From Adiantum capillus-veneris (taxonomy: Eukaryota; Streptophyta; Polypodiopsida; Polypodiales; Pteridaceae), in contig CM043949.1 in the NCBI GenBank assembly GCA_014529385.2, positions 112,735,977 through 112,799,976 on the forward strand: a stretch of DNA of 64,000 nucleotides, given 5' to 3'. Positions within the stretch are counted from its first letter, which is position 1; the number at the start of each line of letters is the position of its first letter. Below, piece after piece: positions 53,641 to 64,000 of this stretch. Position numbers and translations under genes: made by a program. The notes beneath the pieces are model-generated. The model made no database searches. It was not told the origin of the DNA and saw only the letters and a program-made list of their open reading frames with translations.

Positions 53641-54200
53641 GCTTCATCAGGGAGGGGAAGTGCTTTGGATGCAGGGAACATGGACATATCTCCGCGAAGT
53701 GCCCTAAAAAGGCACAGAAAGGACAGAATGACAAGGACGACGAAAGGCCTGAGAGTTCGAGAGCAACTGAGGAACGTGGAAGAAAAGGCAAGATGAAAAC
53801 AAGACCGGTTCCAGATTGTGTGGGTACCAGTCCCGACACAATGGACGAGACTACAGAACTTTGTCGAGCTTGGGGCAAAGTGAAAGACCAAGAGGCCCTG
53901 ATCTTCTTTGATGGAGGAACCAAGGCCAACTTCATTTCACCGGAATCGGCGGCGCCGCTCAAGATCACTCCCGATCGGATGGGACCACTTGCGGAGGCAG
54001 TTCTAGCGGCACCCGACAAGGACGTAGCCATTACACCTGTCATTGGCAAACTTCGGTTGCATTGTCAGGGGTATTTGGGGCATGAGGACTTTTACATAAT
54101 GCCTTTGGAAGGTTGTGATGTTCTCTTGGGAATTCCCTGGTACTATCGAGCGAGAAAAGCGACATTGACTACAGAGAAGGGCAAAACCATTGTACTTTGA
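53466..54200 (+). pseudogene. Ty3-B zinc knuckle and protease
   Basis: Open frame with a CCHC knuckle CFGCREHGHISAKC (about 53661-53702) and an aspartic protease segment ALIFFDGGTKANFIS (about 53895-53940), where Gly replaces Ser/Thr in the D-S/T-G active site. MPLEGCDVLLGIPWYY follows at about 54100-54145, as in Ty3-A. The frame is lost near 54190, before the reverse transcriptase at 54291. Confidence 0.75.
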
Positions 54201-54290
54201 CATTAAACTGAAGGGCGAGTCTGTCCCTATTGTATCGGCTTCAGCCATTTCTAAATTAATGAAACCTAGTTTGTTTGTTTACTCGATCTT

Positions 54291-56699
54291 ATGAAAGAAT
54301 TGAGTGATGAGGATAGGACAAATATGTCTAAACTTGATAAAGAACGACAAGATTTTCTCCACTCTCACGCCGATTGCTTCTCAGAGGGCCTACCAGGCGA
54401 GTTACCACTTACTCGTCCTGAAGATCATACCATTGATCTGATACCTAGAATCACACCACTGAACCGGCCACCTTACCGTGTGAGCCGAGCACAGAATGAA
54501 GAGATTATGAACCAAGTGAAAGACCTCTTGGAAAAGGGTCTTGTCCAACCTAGTACTTCACCGTATTGCTGTTCAGTGTTGTTGGTTTTGAAGAAAAACG
54601 GATCTTGGAGAATGTGCATTGATTATAGAGCTCTCAACAAAATCACTATCAAGAACAGATTTCCGATTCCTAGGATCGATGATATACTCGACAGATTTTA
54701 CAGGGATCCTTGTGCTCTAGCAAGATTGATTTGAAGAGTGGATATCATCAGATCAGAATCGCGCCGAGGGACGTCTACAAGACAACTTTCCGAACGACTT
54801 TTGGGTTATTTGAGTTTTTGGTGATGCCTTTCGGCTTAACCAATGCTCCTGCGACATTTAACCGGAGGATGGACAGGATTTTTCGAGATACAAGCTATTT
54901 GTTGGCACTTTCTTTGACGATATCATTGTTTTCTCCAAGAATGAGGCAAAACATAGACATCATCTGCTTCAGGTCTTTCAGGCATTACGAGATCACAAGT
55001 TAGTGATTGATGCAAATAAACGTGAATTTTTCCTACCAGAGATACACTTTTTGGGACACATTGTTTCAACAGCAAGAGTGCAAATGGATCCAGCCAAGAT
55101 AGAGACTATCCGTGATTGACCCCATTTGAAGAATGTCCATGAAGTTAGAAGCTTCTTGGACTGTGTTCGTACTACACGCGGTTCATTCGAAACTTTGCAG
55201 AGGTTGCTTCCCCTTTGCATATATTGGCACAGAAAGGAGTCCCTTTCTCGTGGGGACCCACAGAGGTGACTACCTTTTACACTTTGAAAGAGAAATTGAA
55301 TACGGGACCAGTTTTGACTCTGCCGGACTTGTAGAAGCCTTTTGAAGTATATTGTGATGCTTGTGGTCGTGGTCTAGGTGCGGTCTTAATGCAAGAAGGC
55401 CATGTCACTGCTTACGAGAGCCGATTGTTCTCAAGGCCGGAAATGACAGCACAGATTTATGAGAAAGAACTTTCGGCGGTTATCCATGCTCTTACTCAGT
55501 GGCGGCACTACCTACTCGGAGCGGATTTTATTGTCTTTACAGACGCGGATTTTACTGTCTTTATAGACCATCAGAGTTTGCGCTACTTCTTGTCACAGAA
55601 GCAGCTATCAGAAAAGCAGATGCGATGGGTGAACATCTTGTCACAGTTTCACTTCCAGATTGTCCATGTTAAGGGACAGAAGAATGTGGTGGCAAATGCT
55701 TTGTCTCGGAAGGCGTTGGTTTTGGCTATTTCCTCGATACATCATAGGAGCTTCGAGGATATGGTCGACCAGTATACCACAGATACAGATTTTGCAGACG
55801 TTTTCACACGGATACGGGATGGGGAGACAATAGCAGGATATTCCATTCGGGATGGCTACTTGATGAGAAAAACCATGTTGTGCGTTACACAACCGTTGAG
55901 GGAAAAGGTTATGACTGAATGCCACTGTCCACCTTTTACGGGTCACCGTGGCATCTCTACCACCATGAAAGGGGTAGAGAGATACTTCTTTTGGTCGAGA
56001 CTCAAGAAGGATGTTGAAGAGTTTGTGCGCAGTTGTGTGGTATGCCAGAAGGTCAAGTTTGACAGGCATAAAGCACAGGGATTGTTGCCGCCTTTGCCCA
56101 TACCCACCCACCCCTGGGAAAGTATTGCAATGGATTTCATTTTTGATCTCCCGAGAACACAGAGTGGTCACGATGGTATTTGGATTGTTATTGATAGATT
56201 TTACAAGCAGGCTCATTTCATTACAATAAAGAAAACAATCAAGCCGGATCACTTAGCGAGACTGTTTGTGGCCCAGATCTTCAGATTACATAGCATGCCT
56301 AAGACAATTGTCTCCAACAGGGACCCCAGATTTACGAGTTTGTTTTGGAAGGCAATTGCAGAGAACATTGGCACGCGGTTGCAGTTCTCATCATCGTTCC
56401 ACACGCAGACTGACGGGCAATCTGAGATTGTCAATTCAGTGGTTTTAGATTTATTGAAGTCTTATATCTCGGATCAGAAGACTCAATGGGAAAAGTATCT
56501 ACCTTTGATGGAATTTGCCTACAATAACACGATACACTCTTCGACGGGGAAGGCGCCATTTGAGATTGTTGAAGGTGCTGCGAAGGTTCCACCCTTCCTA
56601 AGCACAAAAGATAACATTTTTGAAGCGGATGAGTATACGTGCGACTTAGACACGGCTTTTGCCAAGGTCCGCGAGTCTTTGCAAAAATCTCAAGAATGA
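54291..56699 (+). pseudogene. Ty3-B pol: reverse transcriptase, RNase H, integrase
   Basis: Reverse transcriptase starts near 54291; [20 protein letters not shown] is at 54580-54640. Frameshifts fall near 54700, 54890, 55100-55200 and 55330. The catalytic FFDDIIVFS is readable near 54912-54938 in a different frame. RNase H contains a 24-bp in-frame tandem duplication (55521-55568) around a catalytic Asp. Integrase keeps the HHCC finger (TGHRG, SCVVCQKVK), AMDFIFDLP and HTQTDGQSEIVN, but the second catalytic Asp is Asn (VSNRDPRF; codon AAC at 56316-56318). The frame stops at 56697. The integrase would be inactive. Confidence 0.85.
55521..55568 (+). repeat. 24-bp tandem duplication in Ty3-B RNase H
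   Basis: Two units starting GCGGATTTTA at 55521 and 55545, differing at two positions, keep the frame (ADFIVFTD then ADFTVFID). Confidence 0.9.
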
Positions 56700-57194
56700 C
56701 AAAAAAAGGCAGCGGATCTCCATCGTCGCGATTTGAAATTGAAGGAGGATGATTGGGTGCTCTTATGTTTTGAGAAGGCACGCCTGAGAAAGAAGAAGGG
56801 AAAGGAGAGGCTTTTTCCAAAGCTTAGTATGCTATACTACGGACCTTTCCAGATCTCTGAAAAGATCAATGATGTCTCCTTCCGACTGAAACTGCCTGAC
56901 ACTTAGAGGATTCACAATGCATTCCATGTGAGTCTCTTGAAACCTTTTAAAGGTGATGTGCTTGACGATGGGGCGCCTGATGCGCAACCCAAAGTGGAAG
57001 AAAACGAGGAGATCCTTGTTCCTGAAGAGATTTTGGCACATAAGGACACGAAGAATAAAGGTAAAGTCCGAAGGCGGTTCTTGGTTAAGTTCAAGAACTA
57101 TCCTACATTGGATGCGAACTGGATGGAGGAGGAGGACCTAGTAGATACTCCTCAAATTGTGAAACTTTACCTCGAAGCTTTTGGTTTAGCATAG
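56700..57194 (+). pseudogene. Ty3-B integrase C-terminus and chromodomain
   Basis: Continues after the 56697 stop with KLSMLYYGPFQISEKINDV, a stop at about 56906, then NAFHVSLLKPFKGDV. The chromodomain lies at about 57000-57190, with ILVPEEILAHKDTKNKGK and RRFLVKFKNYPTLDANWMEE. It is similar to that of Ty3-A. Confidence 0.8.
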
Positions 57195-57606
57195 TCTACT
57201 CCAAATGGAACCCAAAATTCAGCTTGGCCAGAGATCTGGTGCAGTGGGATGCACAAGAGGGGAGTTACTCCGCTCCTTTGTCAACAGATGCCTCAATTTT
57301 GATACTAGAGTCACTGATGTCTCTTTGAGCTTCAGAGATACGGAGAACTGACAGTATTCTGTTGTATGACTTTATGAAATGGAATTCCTGAATATGAAAT
57401 TGATTTGTTCTTCACTTGTTTTTAAGTGCAGGAACTGATAGACGAAATGACTGCAGCATTTTGGTCTCATTGATCTCGAATAGACACGGTTGCAATAGGG
57501 GTTAGTCAATCGGACATCGATCACGTCCCGACTGGATCTAGATGCGATTGCTAGCTACATTGCCGATATATCATGGTCTAAGATCCGAATGAATGTTGAA
57601 TTTCAT

Positions 57607-57656
57607 GTGATGTCCTGTGATGTCTAGTGATGTTCTGTGATGTCGTGTGATGTGGT
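57607..57656 (+). repeat. decamer tandem repeat GTGATGTCNN, five units
   Basis: Five consecutive variants in the 3' untranslated region of Ty3-B, between the chromodomain and the polypurine tract. No function assigned. Confidence 0.8.
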
Positions 57657-57781
57657 TGTCAATTGGTATATGTGCTAGATGTGTGTTCCTAGTACATAGG
57701 TGCTAACAGTCAGTGTCTGCTAACACGGTTTATGGCCTCTGTCTATGTTGCAGGCGTAATCGAGGGCGATTACAATGCTTT

Positions 57782-57794
57782 CAAGAGGGGGGTA
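57782..57794 (+). promoter_or_regulatory. polypurine tract of Ty3-B
   Basis: CAAGAGGGGGGTA, identical to that of Ty3-A, directly before the 3' LTR. Confidence 0.9.
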
Positions 57795-58071
57795 TGTCAC
57801 AAAGTGATGACGTGGCTGCCAGAGAAAACCCTAATTTCTGCCAAAAACCTTAATCTGCAAAAACCCTAATTTTGGAAACCCAAACTTCTGAAACCCTAAT
57901 TTTGCCAAAAACCCTAACCCTAGCATGACACGTGGCAGCAGTACAGACGGCCAGAAATTGCGTCGGATTTTGCGACGGAGTTGTGTTGGATTTACGGCAA
58001 CATTTTGGCTGCTTTTATCTACGCAAATTGGAGAGTGAGAAAGAGCTCTCTTGCTTTATTTTTAAAAGCAT

Positions 58072-58153
<82 letters not shown>

Positions 58154-58488
58154 CCTGTTGGCTTTATTTTTCAAAGCTTTTAAATTTCCAGGTTTTGGGG
58201 CTCTGCTTTTGGCATCCCTTGTAACTCTTTATAAGTGAAGTTGGTCTCTCACTTCTCATAGCATCTGGACGCAGAGTCTGAGAGTGAGACCCAACCATTC
58301 TTGTACTTTGCACTCAAATTAATTCAAAAAGAAATACCGAAAGGGGCACCAATCTTTGCGGCCAATATCTCTAGGCACGGAACTCCGCCGGGCCAATGTA
58401 AATCAATTGTGAACTGTGAACTGTTTTGAAGTGGTTATTTGGTGTTGTCGAGGTAGATTCTTGACTTGGAGTGTCCAAGTTTGTTACG
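57795..58488 (+). repeat. Ty3-B 3' LTR
   Basis: Matches the 5' LTR throughout, starting TGTCACAAAGTGATGACG and ending TGTTACG. The (GA)n run is longer here (58076-58152 against 51244-51306), and point differences are scattered. Flanked on the right by ATGGG, the partner of the target duplication. Confidence 0.88.
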
Positions 58489-59090
58489 ATGGGTGAGAAG
58501 TTTATTGATGGGGGTGATTGGGGAGGGGTAGAACTAGTTGAGGGAGAAGGTAGGGGTAATGGGGCTGGTCGACTTCTGCTTGGCACGAAGGGTTGACGCT
58601 TCCTGTGGTAGTACTTCAAGGGACTTAGTAGTGGGCTTTGTCACTCTTTTGACTGCCTTGTATGTGTCGTGCAGTAACCACAAGCCCACCCAAGCCTTGA
58701 GCACGACGACCTTCACTTACTTCACAGACTCCACTAGATCAAGGCCAGTGACTAGACCCCTGGTTAGACCTAGACGAGAGAGGACTAGACCGAGCCTACT
58801 CTGGCTAGACCTGGGCGAGAGAGGACTAGACCCAGCCTACTTTGGCTAGACCTGGACGAGAGAGGACTAGACCAGACCCAGCCTACTCTGGCTAGACCTG
58901 GACGAGGGGACTAGGACAAGACGAGTGACTAGACTGGCTGGTCTAGTATTGAGCTAGACAAACCAAGCTGCACTAAGCTGGTCCAGACCAACACAAGCGA
59001 GAGCTTAAACGAGCTAGCTCCTCGACTTGTAGGCACAATGGAGTGAAACTTCAGTTGAGGTCCCACCGGGCGGGCCAAAAAATGAGCACC
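58489..59090 (-). mobile_element. C2 retroelement: leader and LTR part beyond Ty3-B
   Basis: Continues copy C2 with sequence matching C1 at 33150-33370 (for example ACTTCTGCTTGGCACGA and TAGTGGGCTTTGTC). It reaches TCAGTTGAGGTCCCACCGG near 59049-59070, shared with 37010-37027. Includes the minisatellite at 58765-58925. Confidence 0.65.
58765..58925. repeat. 41-bp minisatellite in the C2 leader
   Basis: About four units starting AGACCTRGRCGAGAG and containing ACTAGAC and GCCTACTYTGGCT. The unit length is 41 bp with one 46-bp variant. The equivalent region of C1 (36825-36960) has a related but diverged repeat. Confidence 0.8.
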
Positions 59091-60250
59091 TGTAGATAAT
59101 GTGTCGTGCCCTCTGTAGTGGGAGCTCCTCAGTGCAATGTGCGTGATATCTCACTCCACAAAATGGTATGACTCAGCAGCACATCAAGAACAACACGCAC
59201 ATCGATAAACTCAAAGAAACCGATACAAACTTTGGCATGGCAGCACACTCAGCTCCAGCCCAGATCTCATTGGTATAGTGGGGGTGTCGAGGCTCAATTG
59301 TGCAAGGATGGTGCAGACGTGTTGTGTACAACTCTGATGAGAGACTCTAGATGACTAACCACACGAAAATCGATGCTACATAAAACCCAACAGCTACGGA
59401 TATATACAACCATAAAGAGCCACCAATCGCTCACCAATATCTAATCCAGCTAAGCATATCTATGAACTGTGGTGGTGGTGCGCTAGCCACGGTGTCGACT
59501 AGACCACCACTCGTGTCCCTGCCGCGTGTCACTGATCCGGCAAGAGAGTCCGTCTAGTGGCCTAGTGGCCAACTGTGACTAACTGTCTGTCCGTGCCAGT
59601 GACATTGTAGCCCTCCTACACTCCTTAACCACAAGTTCAAAAGGGATGCTTTCGAGCCCCAAATATTCTCTGTATTTTCTGCAACAAAAGTTCTTAAGAC
59701 CACAAATTTCAAATCTATGCACCTCTATGTGAAAAATTGACACGAATAGCAAGCTGCAATGGCGCAACTACACGTAGGAAAGGCTAGTCGAGGGCAAAAA
59801 GATGCATCAAAAAGCATGGAGGAGACACAACGACCCAAGACCTGCAAACTTGCAAATTTCTGATATTTTTTTGAACTTTCTTATGTTTGTACATGATTTT
59901 TAGTTATATGTAAGTGACACTTCAAAAAACTCACTAGCGAACACTTACAGTAGTCCGCCAACAATCGTTGGTGCTACATTAGCGACTTGCACTGAATGTA
60001 CATATGCTTGCTAAAGCAAGCTAAAACTCCCACAAAGAGAAATCCCGCACACTCTTTTGACATAACGCATCATTGTCTATATGTACAAATTTAGAGAAAA
60101 CAAGGTGTCTAAAATGTGCGCAATAGCGTCCTAGCCACCTGTTCATGGACAAAAAAGGTCTGCCTTGGAGCCTCTTGTGACTCCACAACATGAGAATGCT
60201 CTCTCTCCTGCTCCGACACATTTGGGACATACCCATGAGCCTCAACAGGC
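59091..60250. other. unannotated DNA
   Basis: No gene or familiar repeat identified. Confidence 0.4.
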
Positions 60251-60251
60251 T

Positions 60252-60533
60252 CTACTGGATGAGAATGTTTCCTTGCCTACAGTGACAGAGTCGAACTTCC
60301 AGAAACTCCATAAACTTGGGATTCTGCATCACTTGGGTAAACACCTTCAGAGCAGCTGTCAACTGTGTCTTGAAAATATTCTGATCTAGTTGCCTACTCA
60401 TTATCCCTTGAACTTGTGGCGCATTCACATCAATAAAGGTACAGACAAGGTGGCCGTGAACTTTCACCAACCTCATACGTTGCAGGAATAGCTGGTCTGT
60501 CCTATGACGAGGAACCCTCTTCTCTGGTGTCAT
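60252..60533 (-). pseudogene. possible gag start of a Ty3-A-related element
   Basis: A minus-strand frame starting MTPEKRVPRHRTDQLFLQRM. It lies just downstream, in minus sense, of the LTR at 60650-62604, where gag is expected. It has no knuckle or other diagnostic motif, so the call rests on position. It is followed by unrecognised sequence. Confidence 0.35.
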
Positions 60534-60649
60534 CCATCCTATCAGCCATAGTGGAATTTCAAGTACCTATATTCGCCCAACACAGACCAAGGCTCACTTC
60601 TTGAGGAAAAGGTGATGTTGTCCCGCCAACGAATCCATCAAAACAAATT

Positions 60650-62604
60650 GTAGCCTTACTAAAGGGCGATAAACTTTATCTTTCACCCGTAAATAAGCCG
60701 TCTAACTTTCTCTATACTATATGACACGAAGTAACTTCACAAATGAACCTATAATTGCAATTCACCACTTCACAAATTGGTAGCTAGAGTACTCCCAAGT
60801 AGACAAAGACACCGTGCTGGCCCCAAAGATTGGCGCCCCTTTTGGTATTCTTTATTCTTATTGACTTGAGAGTACTTGTAAACTTCTACAAGCTTTTCCA
60901 CTATTATTGGACTGAAATTTCTCTACTCTAGTCCAATTTCCGCAACATAACGGCAGTAGAAGTCGTCAGGGTGAAGAACCCAAGCAAATGGTGATTTCCC
61001 GCGTACTTTAGAGCACTTTTATAAACCTAGTGACAAATTACAGCATGCTGATTTCTTTGTTTTTGGCCTCTAAAATGCACCAAAACACATGTTTGATAGT
61101 TCCCTAGCTTCCCCAAAGCTCCTCAAACATTCAAGCATCAAAATTGCCCAAAACCCTAAACCTACAAAAAATTACAGCAAGCTGTAATTCTTTGTTTTGC
61201 GTGCCGGTCACTCATGTGGATAACTCTCGAGCTCCCGCAACTATAGGGTTACTTTCCCTTTGATTTAAGCGAGATTTCTCACGAGAAATATTGCTAAATC
61301 TTTATGTTAGCGCGTGTACCTGCTTTGAATCTATGAATAGCTGATTCGGTACATGTGCAAGAGGTTGTTGCCTTGGCAATCGAGCATAGAATCCCCATAC
61401 TATACATAACAGATGAATAGCCCTTGCGCTGGGCATCACGAATATGTATTCAAAAAGAGAGGGAGATGCAAGAGAGCAGAATCATTGCTACATAAGACAG
61501 AGGAGAAGGCAAGCTTTCCATTAAAGTTGTGATCACTTGCACCCACTACTCACACACACTTTTTTTTGTAAATCTGCTTTGATTAATTTACAAGTCGGAA
61601 ACCTCAAAGCGAGGAAAACCCACGAAAAGAAAGGGATACAAAAAGCAGAGCACTATGAGGCTCCGAAGGCTAGAAACAGTCGAAGTAAATCCTGTAGGTA
61701 TCAAGAGTGATGTCTCCAGCTTCATAGGCAAAATGCAACGCTTGACCAAGAGATAATTTGAAATAGGAAAAGGGACCAACAAAAGTGCCTTGGAACATTA
61801 AGGAGTTCCTATGGTGACCCAACTGAAGAACATCGCAAACTGAGATTGCGGTGACCGAAGCACCCCAAAAATCCAAAAGCGTCTATGACAAGAGCGAAGA
61901 AAAACGCAGCTGAAGATAAGTCGATACTTGCCAAATGAAGGCTCTGGAGTGACGACAACGCCATAGTAAGTGTGGCACGGTCTCCTCAGCTTCAAGCCAT
62001 CTGGGGCAATGGGAATGCGCAATATGCCGAGCATGTAACACACTGCCAACAGGTAGAGCTACCACCAAGCAACGCCACAAGAAAACACGTTCCTTCAAAG
62101 GGAGATGACTCTGCCAAATGCGAGACAATGTGTGTTGCCACCACAAGGATGACTCGGAAAGTGACCACAGCTGGTTACCCTGATGCACAATCCATACATC
62201 AGACACACTGTACTCATAATGACCCAAATCAGCCTTCTCTCTTTCTCATATCGATTTTGGGCGTCTTTGTTGATGTGTCCTTCTGAAGGCTCTCTTGGAC
62301 ACATGTCCACTTTGTGTATTCTGGTTTAATTCCCTAGTACCCACCAACTTATAAAGTCTCGCTGAGGGGCCTAAACGACTTTAACTGAGCCTAGTCACTC
62401 CTTTACTGGTCAAATTTCAGCGCCGATCGGTCCAACCATCTCATGGCTGCCTGGCCTTGACTCCTCCGGGGGAAACTCTCGGCCAACGGCCGTTTCACAA
62501 TGGCCATGCAATATCAAGGCATTTGTGATTTGAAAAAGAGGGTCTCAAAAATTAAATAAAAATCAAGGGAAGGAAACCAACAAATAAGGTTAGTATTTGT
62601 CACA
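60650..62604 (-). mobile_element. LTR related to Ty3-A, split by LINE-C
   Basis: In minus sense it starts TGTGACAAATACTAACC at 62604 and shares with the Ty3-A LTR the TTGTTGGTTTC…GAGACCCTCTT block (62520-62580), AAGTTGGTGGRTACTAGGRA (62335-62352), the GGCAACAACCTCTTGCAC region (61340-61375), GTGCCGGTCACTC reverse match near 61200, and the GGCGCCAATCTTTGGGGCC motif (60820-60838). It ends near 60650 before a possible gag. LINE-C occupies about 61560-62290. Confidence 0.65.
61560..62290 (-). mobile_element. LINE-C fragment with zf-RVT region
   Basis: Minus-strand. The T-run at 61560-61567 is the poly(A) tail. The readable frame (62227-61883) includes SHLPLKERVFLWRCLVVALP and HSHCPRWLEAEETVPHLLWR, matching the zinc-binding region found after reverse transcriptase in plant LINEs (Cys, then Glu-Thr, His and Cys spacing). 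It is distinct from LINE-A and LINE-B and strongly 5'-truncated. No target duplication is found. Confidence 0.65.
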
Positions 62605-62615
62605 GTCTCGTAACA

Positions 62616-62715
62616 CTTTTTTTGTACCCAAACATGGTTTCAGATTAACCAGTTTGTAACGGATTGGTCTCATGGGTCATTTTGGCCTTTTGAAGATGTT
62701 TACATATCATTTCAT

Positions 62716-62719
<4 letters not shown>
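62616..62719 (+). mobile_element. LINE-B copy B6, 3' UTR only, plus strand
   Basis: Contains the LINE-B 3' UTR (TTTGTACCCAAACATGG, then GGTCTCATGGGTCATTTTGG and CCTTTTGAAGATG) and the CATTTCATT tail, followed directly by (CT)n. It is the only plus-strand LINE-B in the window and keeps the same polarity relative to its microsatellite. Confidence 0.8.

Positions 62720-62772
<53 letters not shown>
62719..62772. repeat. (CT)n microsatellite after LINE-B6
   Basis: Pure CT run of about 27 units at the 3' end of B6. Confidence 0.95.
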
Positions 62773-62775
<3 letters not shown>

Positions 62776-62994
62776 CAGCCGTTTTTTACCTAGTAGGCAA
62801 TAGTTCACTCTTTTGGTCATGATTTCTTCATCCAAACTCCAATTCTGGTGATATATAGCCTCAATTGAAGAGCATGACGTACGCATTGATGTAAAAACAA
62901 AAAATAATCAGAGTTATAATAGGCTTTTTTGCAGCAGCATTTATGAAGTGAATACATTCGGGAAAGTTGACTCTCATCTCTTATTTTACATACA

Positions 62995-63737
62995 ATGTCT
63001 TCTGGCACTCGCAAGGGTTCTTCTTCAACAAGGTCCACAACCATTGTGAAAAATGATCCAAAATCCCCTAAATGTGGAGATAGCAACACAACCACTCAAC
63101 CAACCAACATCAAAAACCATGATCATGGCATACTTGGTACAGTTGCAAGAGACCATAAACAACCAAGGACTTACGGGCTTGCAATGGAGAATGGCACGCT
63201 AAGGGTCCTTGTGGTTGAAAATGAGAATCTCAAGAGGACATTTAAGATGCAAACAACACGTTTGTGCAACTTAGAAGAGGAAGTCAAGGAATATAAACAC
63301 TCTCTTGTGAACTTGAATGCTTTGAAGGAGAGCATGAGCAAAGTAGAGCATGACCATGTATTGGAAGAAAAGAAATTTGACACTATGAACCGGGATGTAT
63401 GCACATGAAAAATGTATGCACAAGCAAGTCTTGGGCTGATATATGTGGTAGCAATGTGGTTCCCAATTCCTCCCTCATGCAAGCTATGGCTCAAACAAAG
63501 AATGTTGAGAATGTGGATGTAGAGCAGTTGAAGGAACGGGAGCGGCGTTCCAAAGATATTGTTATTCGTGGAATTAGTGAAAATTCCTTCTCGTCATTGT
63601 TATCAAAGATTTTTTCAAAACCGACTTTGACATGTCATGAGTTATGGTTTACAGAGCACATCGAGTGGGTAAGCAAGGAGCTCCTCGCTCAGGAGAACGG
63701 CCAATTGTATACACCATGCCGGATGAGACATCCTTGA
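62995..63737 (+). pseudogene. probable LINE ORF1-like protein, frameshifted
   Basis: Starts MSSGTRKGSSSTRSTTIVKN at 62995. A coiled-coil stretch spans about 63190-63390 (LCNLEEEVKEYKHSLVNLNA). The frame ends at 63408, but the next frame continues with SKSWADICGSNVVP and QLKERERRSKDIVIRGISEN (63525-63585), a motif I associate with ORF1 proteins of plant LINEs, which bind RNA as coiled-coil multimers. It ends at 63737. No endonuclease follows before the window ends, so its family membership is unproven. Confidence 0.45.
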
Positions 63738-64000
63738 TAATTGAACAGACCATCCTTGATGAGGAGCAAGCGGGTTGAGAGGTTTGTAGCAAGGCTACAG
63801 TGTCACGTGCATTGGACAGGCAGTTAGTTGTAGTTGGGCTAGGGTTCATATTGGACGGACTTTCGCCTAGGCAGTAACACGTGGCAAGCATACGGGTGGT
63901 GGTCTAGCCGACGCGGGGCCATACCATAGTTAGAGATAGACTTAGCTGAATTGGATATTTGTGAGCCGTTGGTGGCTATTTATGGTTGTATATATCCATA
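63738..64000. other. unannotated DNA at the window edge
   Basis: No feature recognised. Confidence 0.4.

Larger units (their letters stand above)
50964..58488 (+). mobile_element. Ty3-B: complete chromovirus with two LTRs
   Basis: About 7.5 kb, plus strand, inserted in minus-strand retroelement C2. It has 5' LTR 50964-51642, primer-binding site, gag, protease, pol, chromodomain, polypurine tract and 3' LTR 57795-58488. Gag is split by a MITE at 52543-53044. Pol is broken by several stops and frameshifts, so it is a dead but structurally full copy. Confidence 0.92.

Noticed and set aside
1-64000. tRNA, rRNA, CRISPR, prophage or operon features
   Set aside because: None seen. Direct repeats are microsatellites, minisatellites or transposon ends without CRISPR spacing, and the genes are eukaryotic and spliced.

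Overview
The window looks like repeat-dense nuclear DNA of a land plant with a very large genome. A fern or similar seed-free vascular plant is my best guess; the sequence does not prove it. The evidence is plant-type Ty3/gypsy chromoviruses primed by initiator tRNA-Met, plant-type LINEs, hAT DNA transposons, a spliced LAZ1/TMEM184-like (DUF300) host gene, and a fragment of a LysM receptor-like kinase. I saw no bacterial operon structure, tRNA, rRNA or CRISPR array. Almost every open frame belongs to a transposable element, and most are broken.

Layout. 1-1.3 kb: microsatellite, a minus-strand tRNA-Met primer-binding site, and a hairpin cluster. 1.3-14.2 kb: a head-to-tail array of minus-strand copies of one LINE family (called LINE-B here), each separated from the next by (GA)n. 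A full-span copy of a second family (LINE-A, copy A1, 1623-7965) sits in the 3' tail of one of them. LINE-B copy B2 (9732-12255) keeps an uninterrupted reverse transcriptase frame. 14.2-23 kb: host DNA with three minus-strand exons of a LAZ1-like gene (21977-22909), with LINE-A copy A2 (15009-21844) in the downstream intron. 23.4-37.0 kb: one minus-strand gypsy-type element (C1), split by LINE-A copy A3 (24391-31656), which itself holds a gypsy LTR, and by an hAT transposon (33466-36813) with perfect 8-bp target duplications. 37.0-38.1 kb: LysM-kinase fragment (+) and unidentified minus-strand host exon(s). 38.2-44.0 kb: 5'-truncated chromovirus Ty3-A with its 3' LTR, followed by a G-rich minisatellite to about 44.46 kb. 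45.2-47.6 kb: minus-strand gypsy pol (Ty3-D). 47.6-50.2 kb: an hAT end fragment and the probable 3' part and LTR of another retroelement (E). 50.2-59.1 kb: a second copy of the C family (C2) split by a complete chromovirus, Ty3-B (50964-58488), whose gag is split by a 502-bp hAT-type MITE with a perfect 8-bp target duplication. 60.2-62.6 kb: minus-strand LTR related to Ty3-A, split by another LINE. 62.6-64 kb: a LINE-B tail next to (CT)n, and a LINE-like ORF1.

The strongest candidate for something new is LINE-B. All five preserved 3' ends abut GA/CT dinucleotide repeat in the same orientation, and four 5'-truncation points also abut it. This suggests a LINE that uses (GA/CT)n microsatellites as its insertion target. 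Other notable items are a conserved ATGA stop/start overlap between the two LINE-A ORFs, a 13-bp perfect hairpin in a reverse transcriptase gene that looks like a template-switch scar, a 169-bp microinversion inside one LINE, and a datable nest of insertions. All family names (LINE-A to -D, Ty3-A/-B/-D, C, E) are local labels. Homologies are read by eye and no database search was run.
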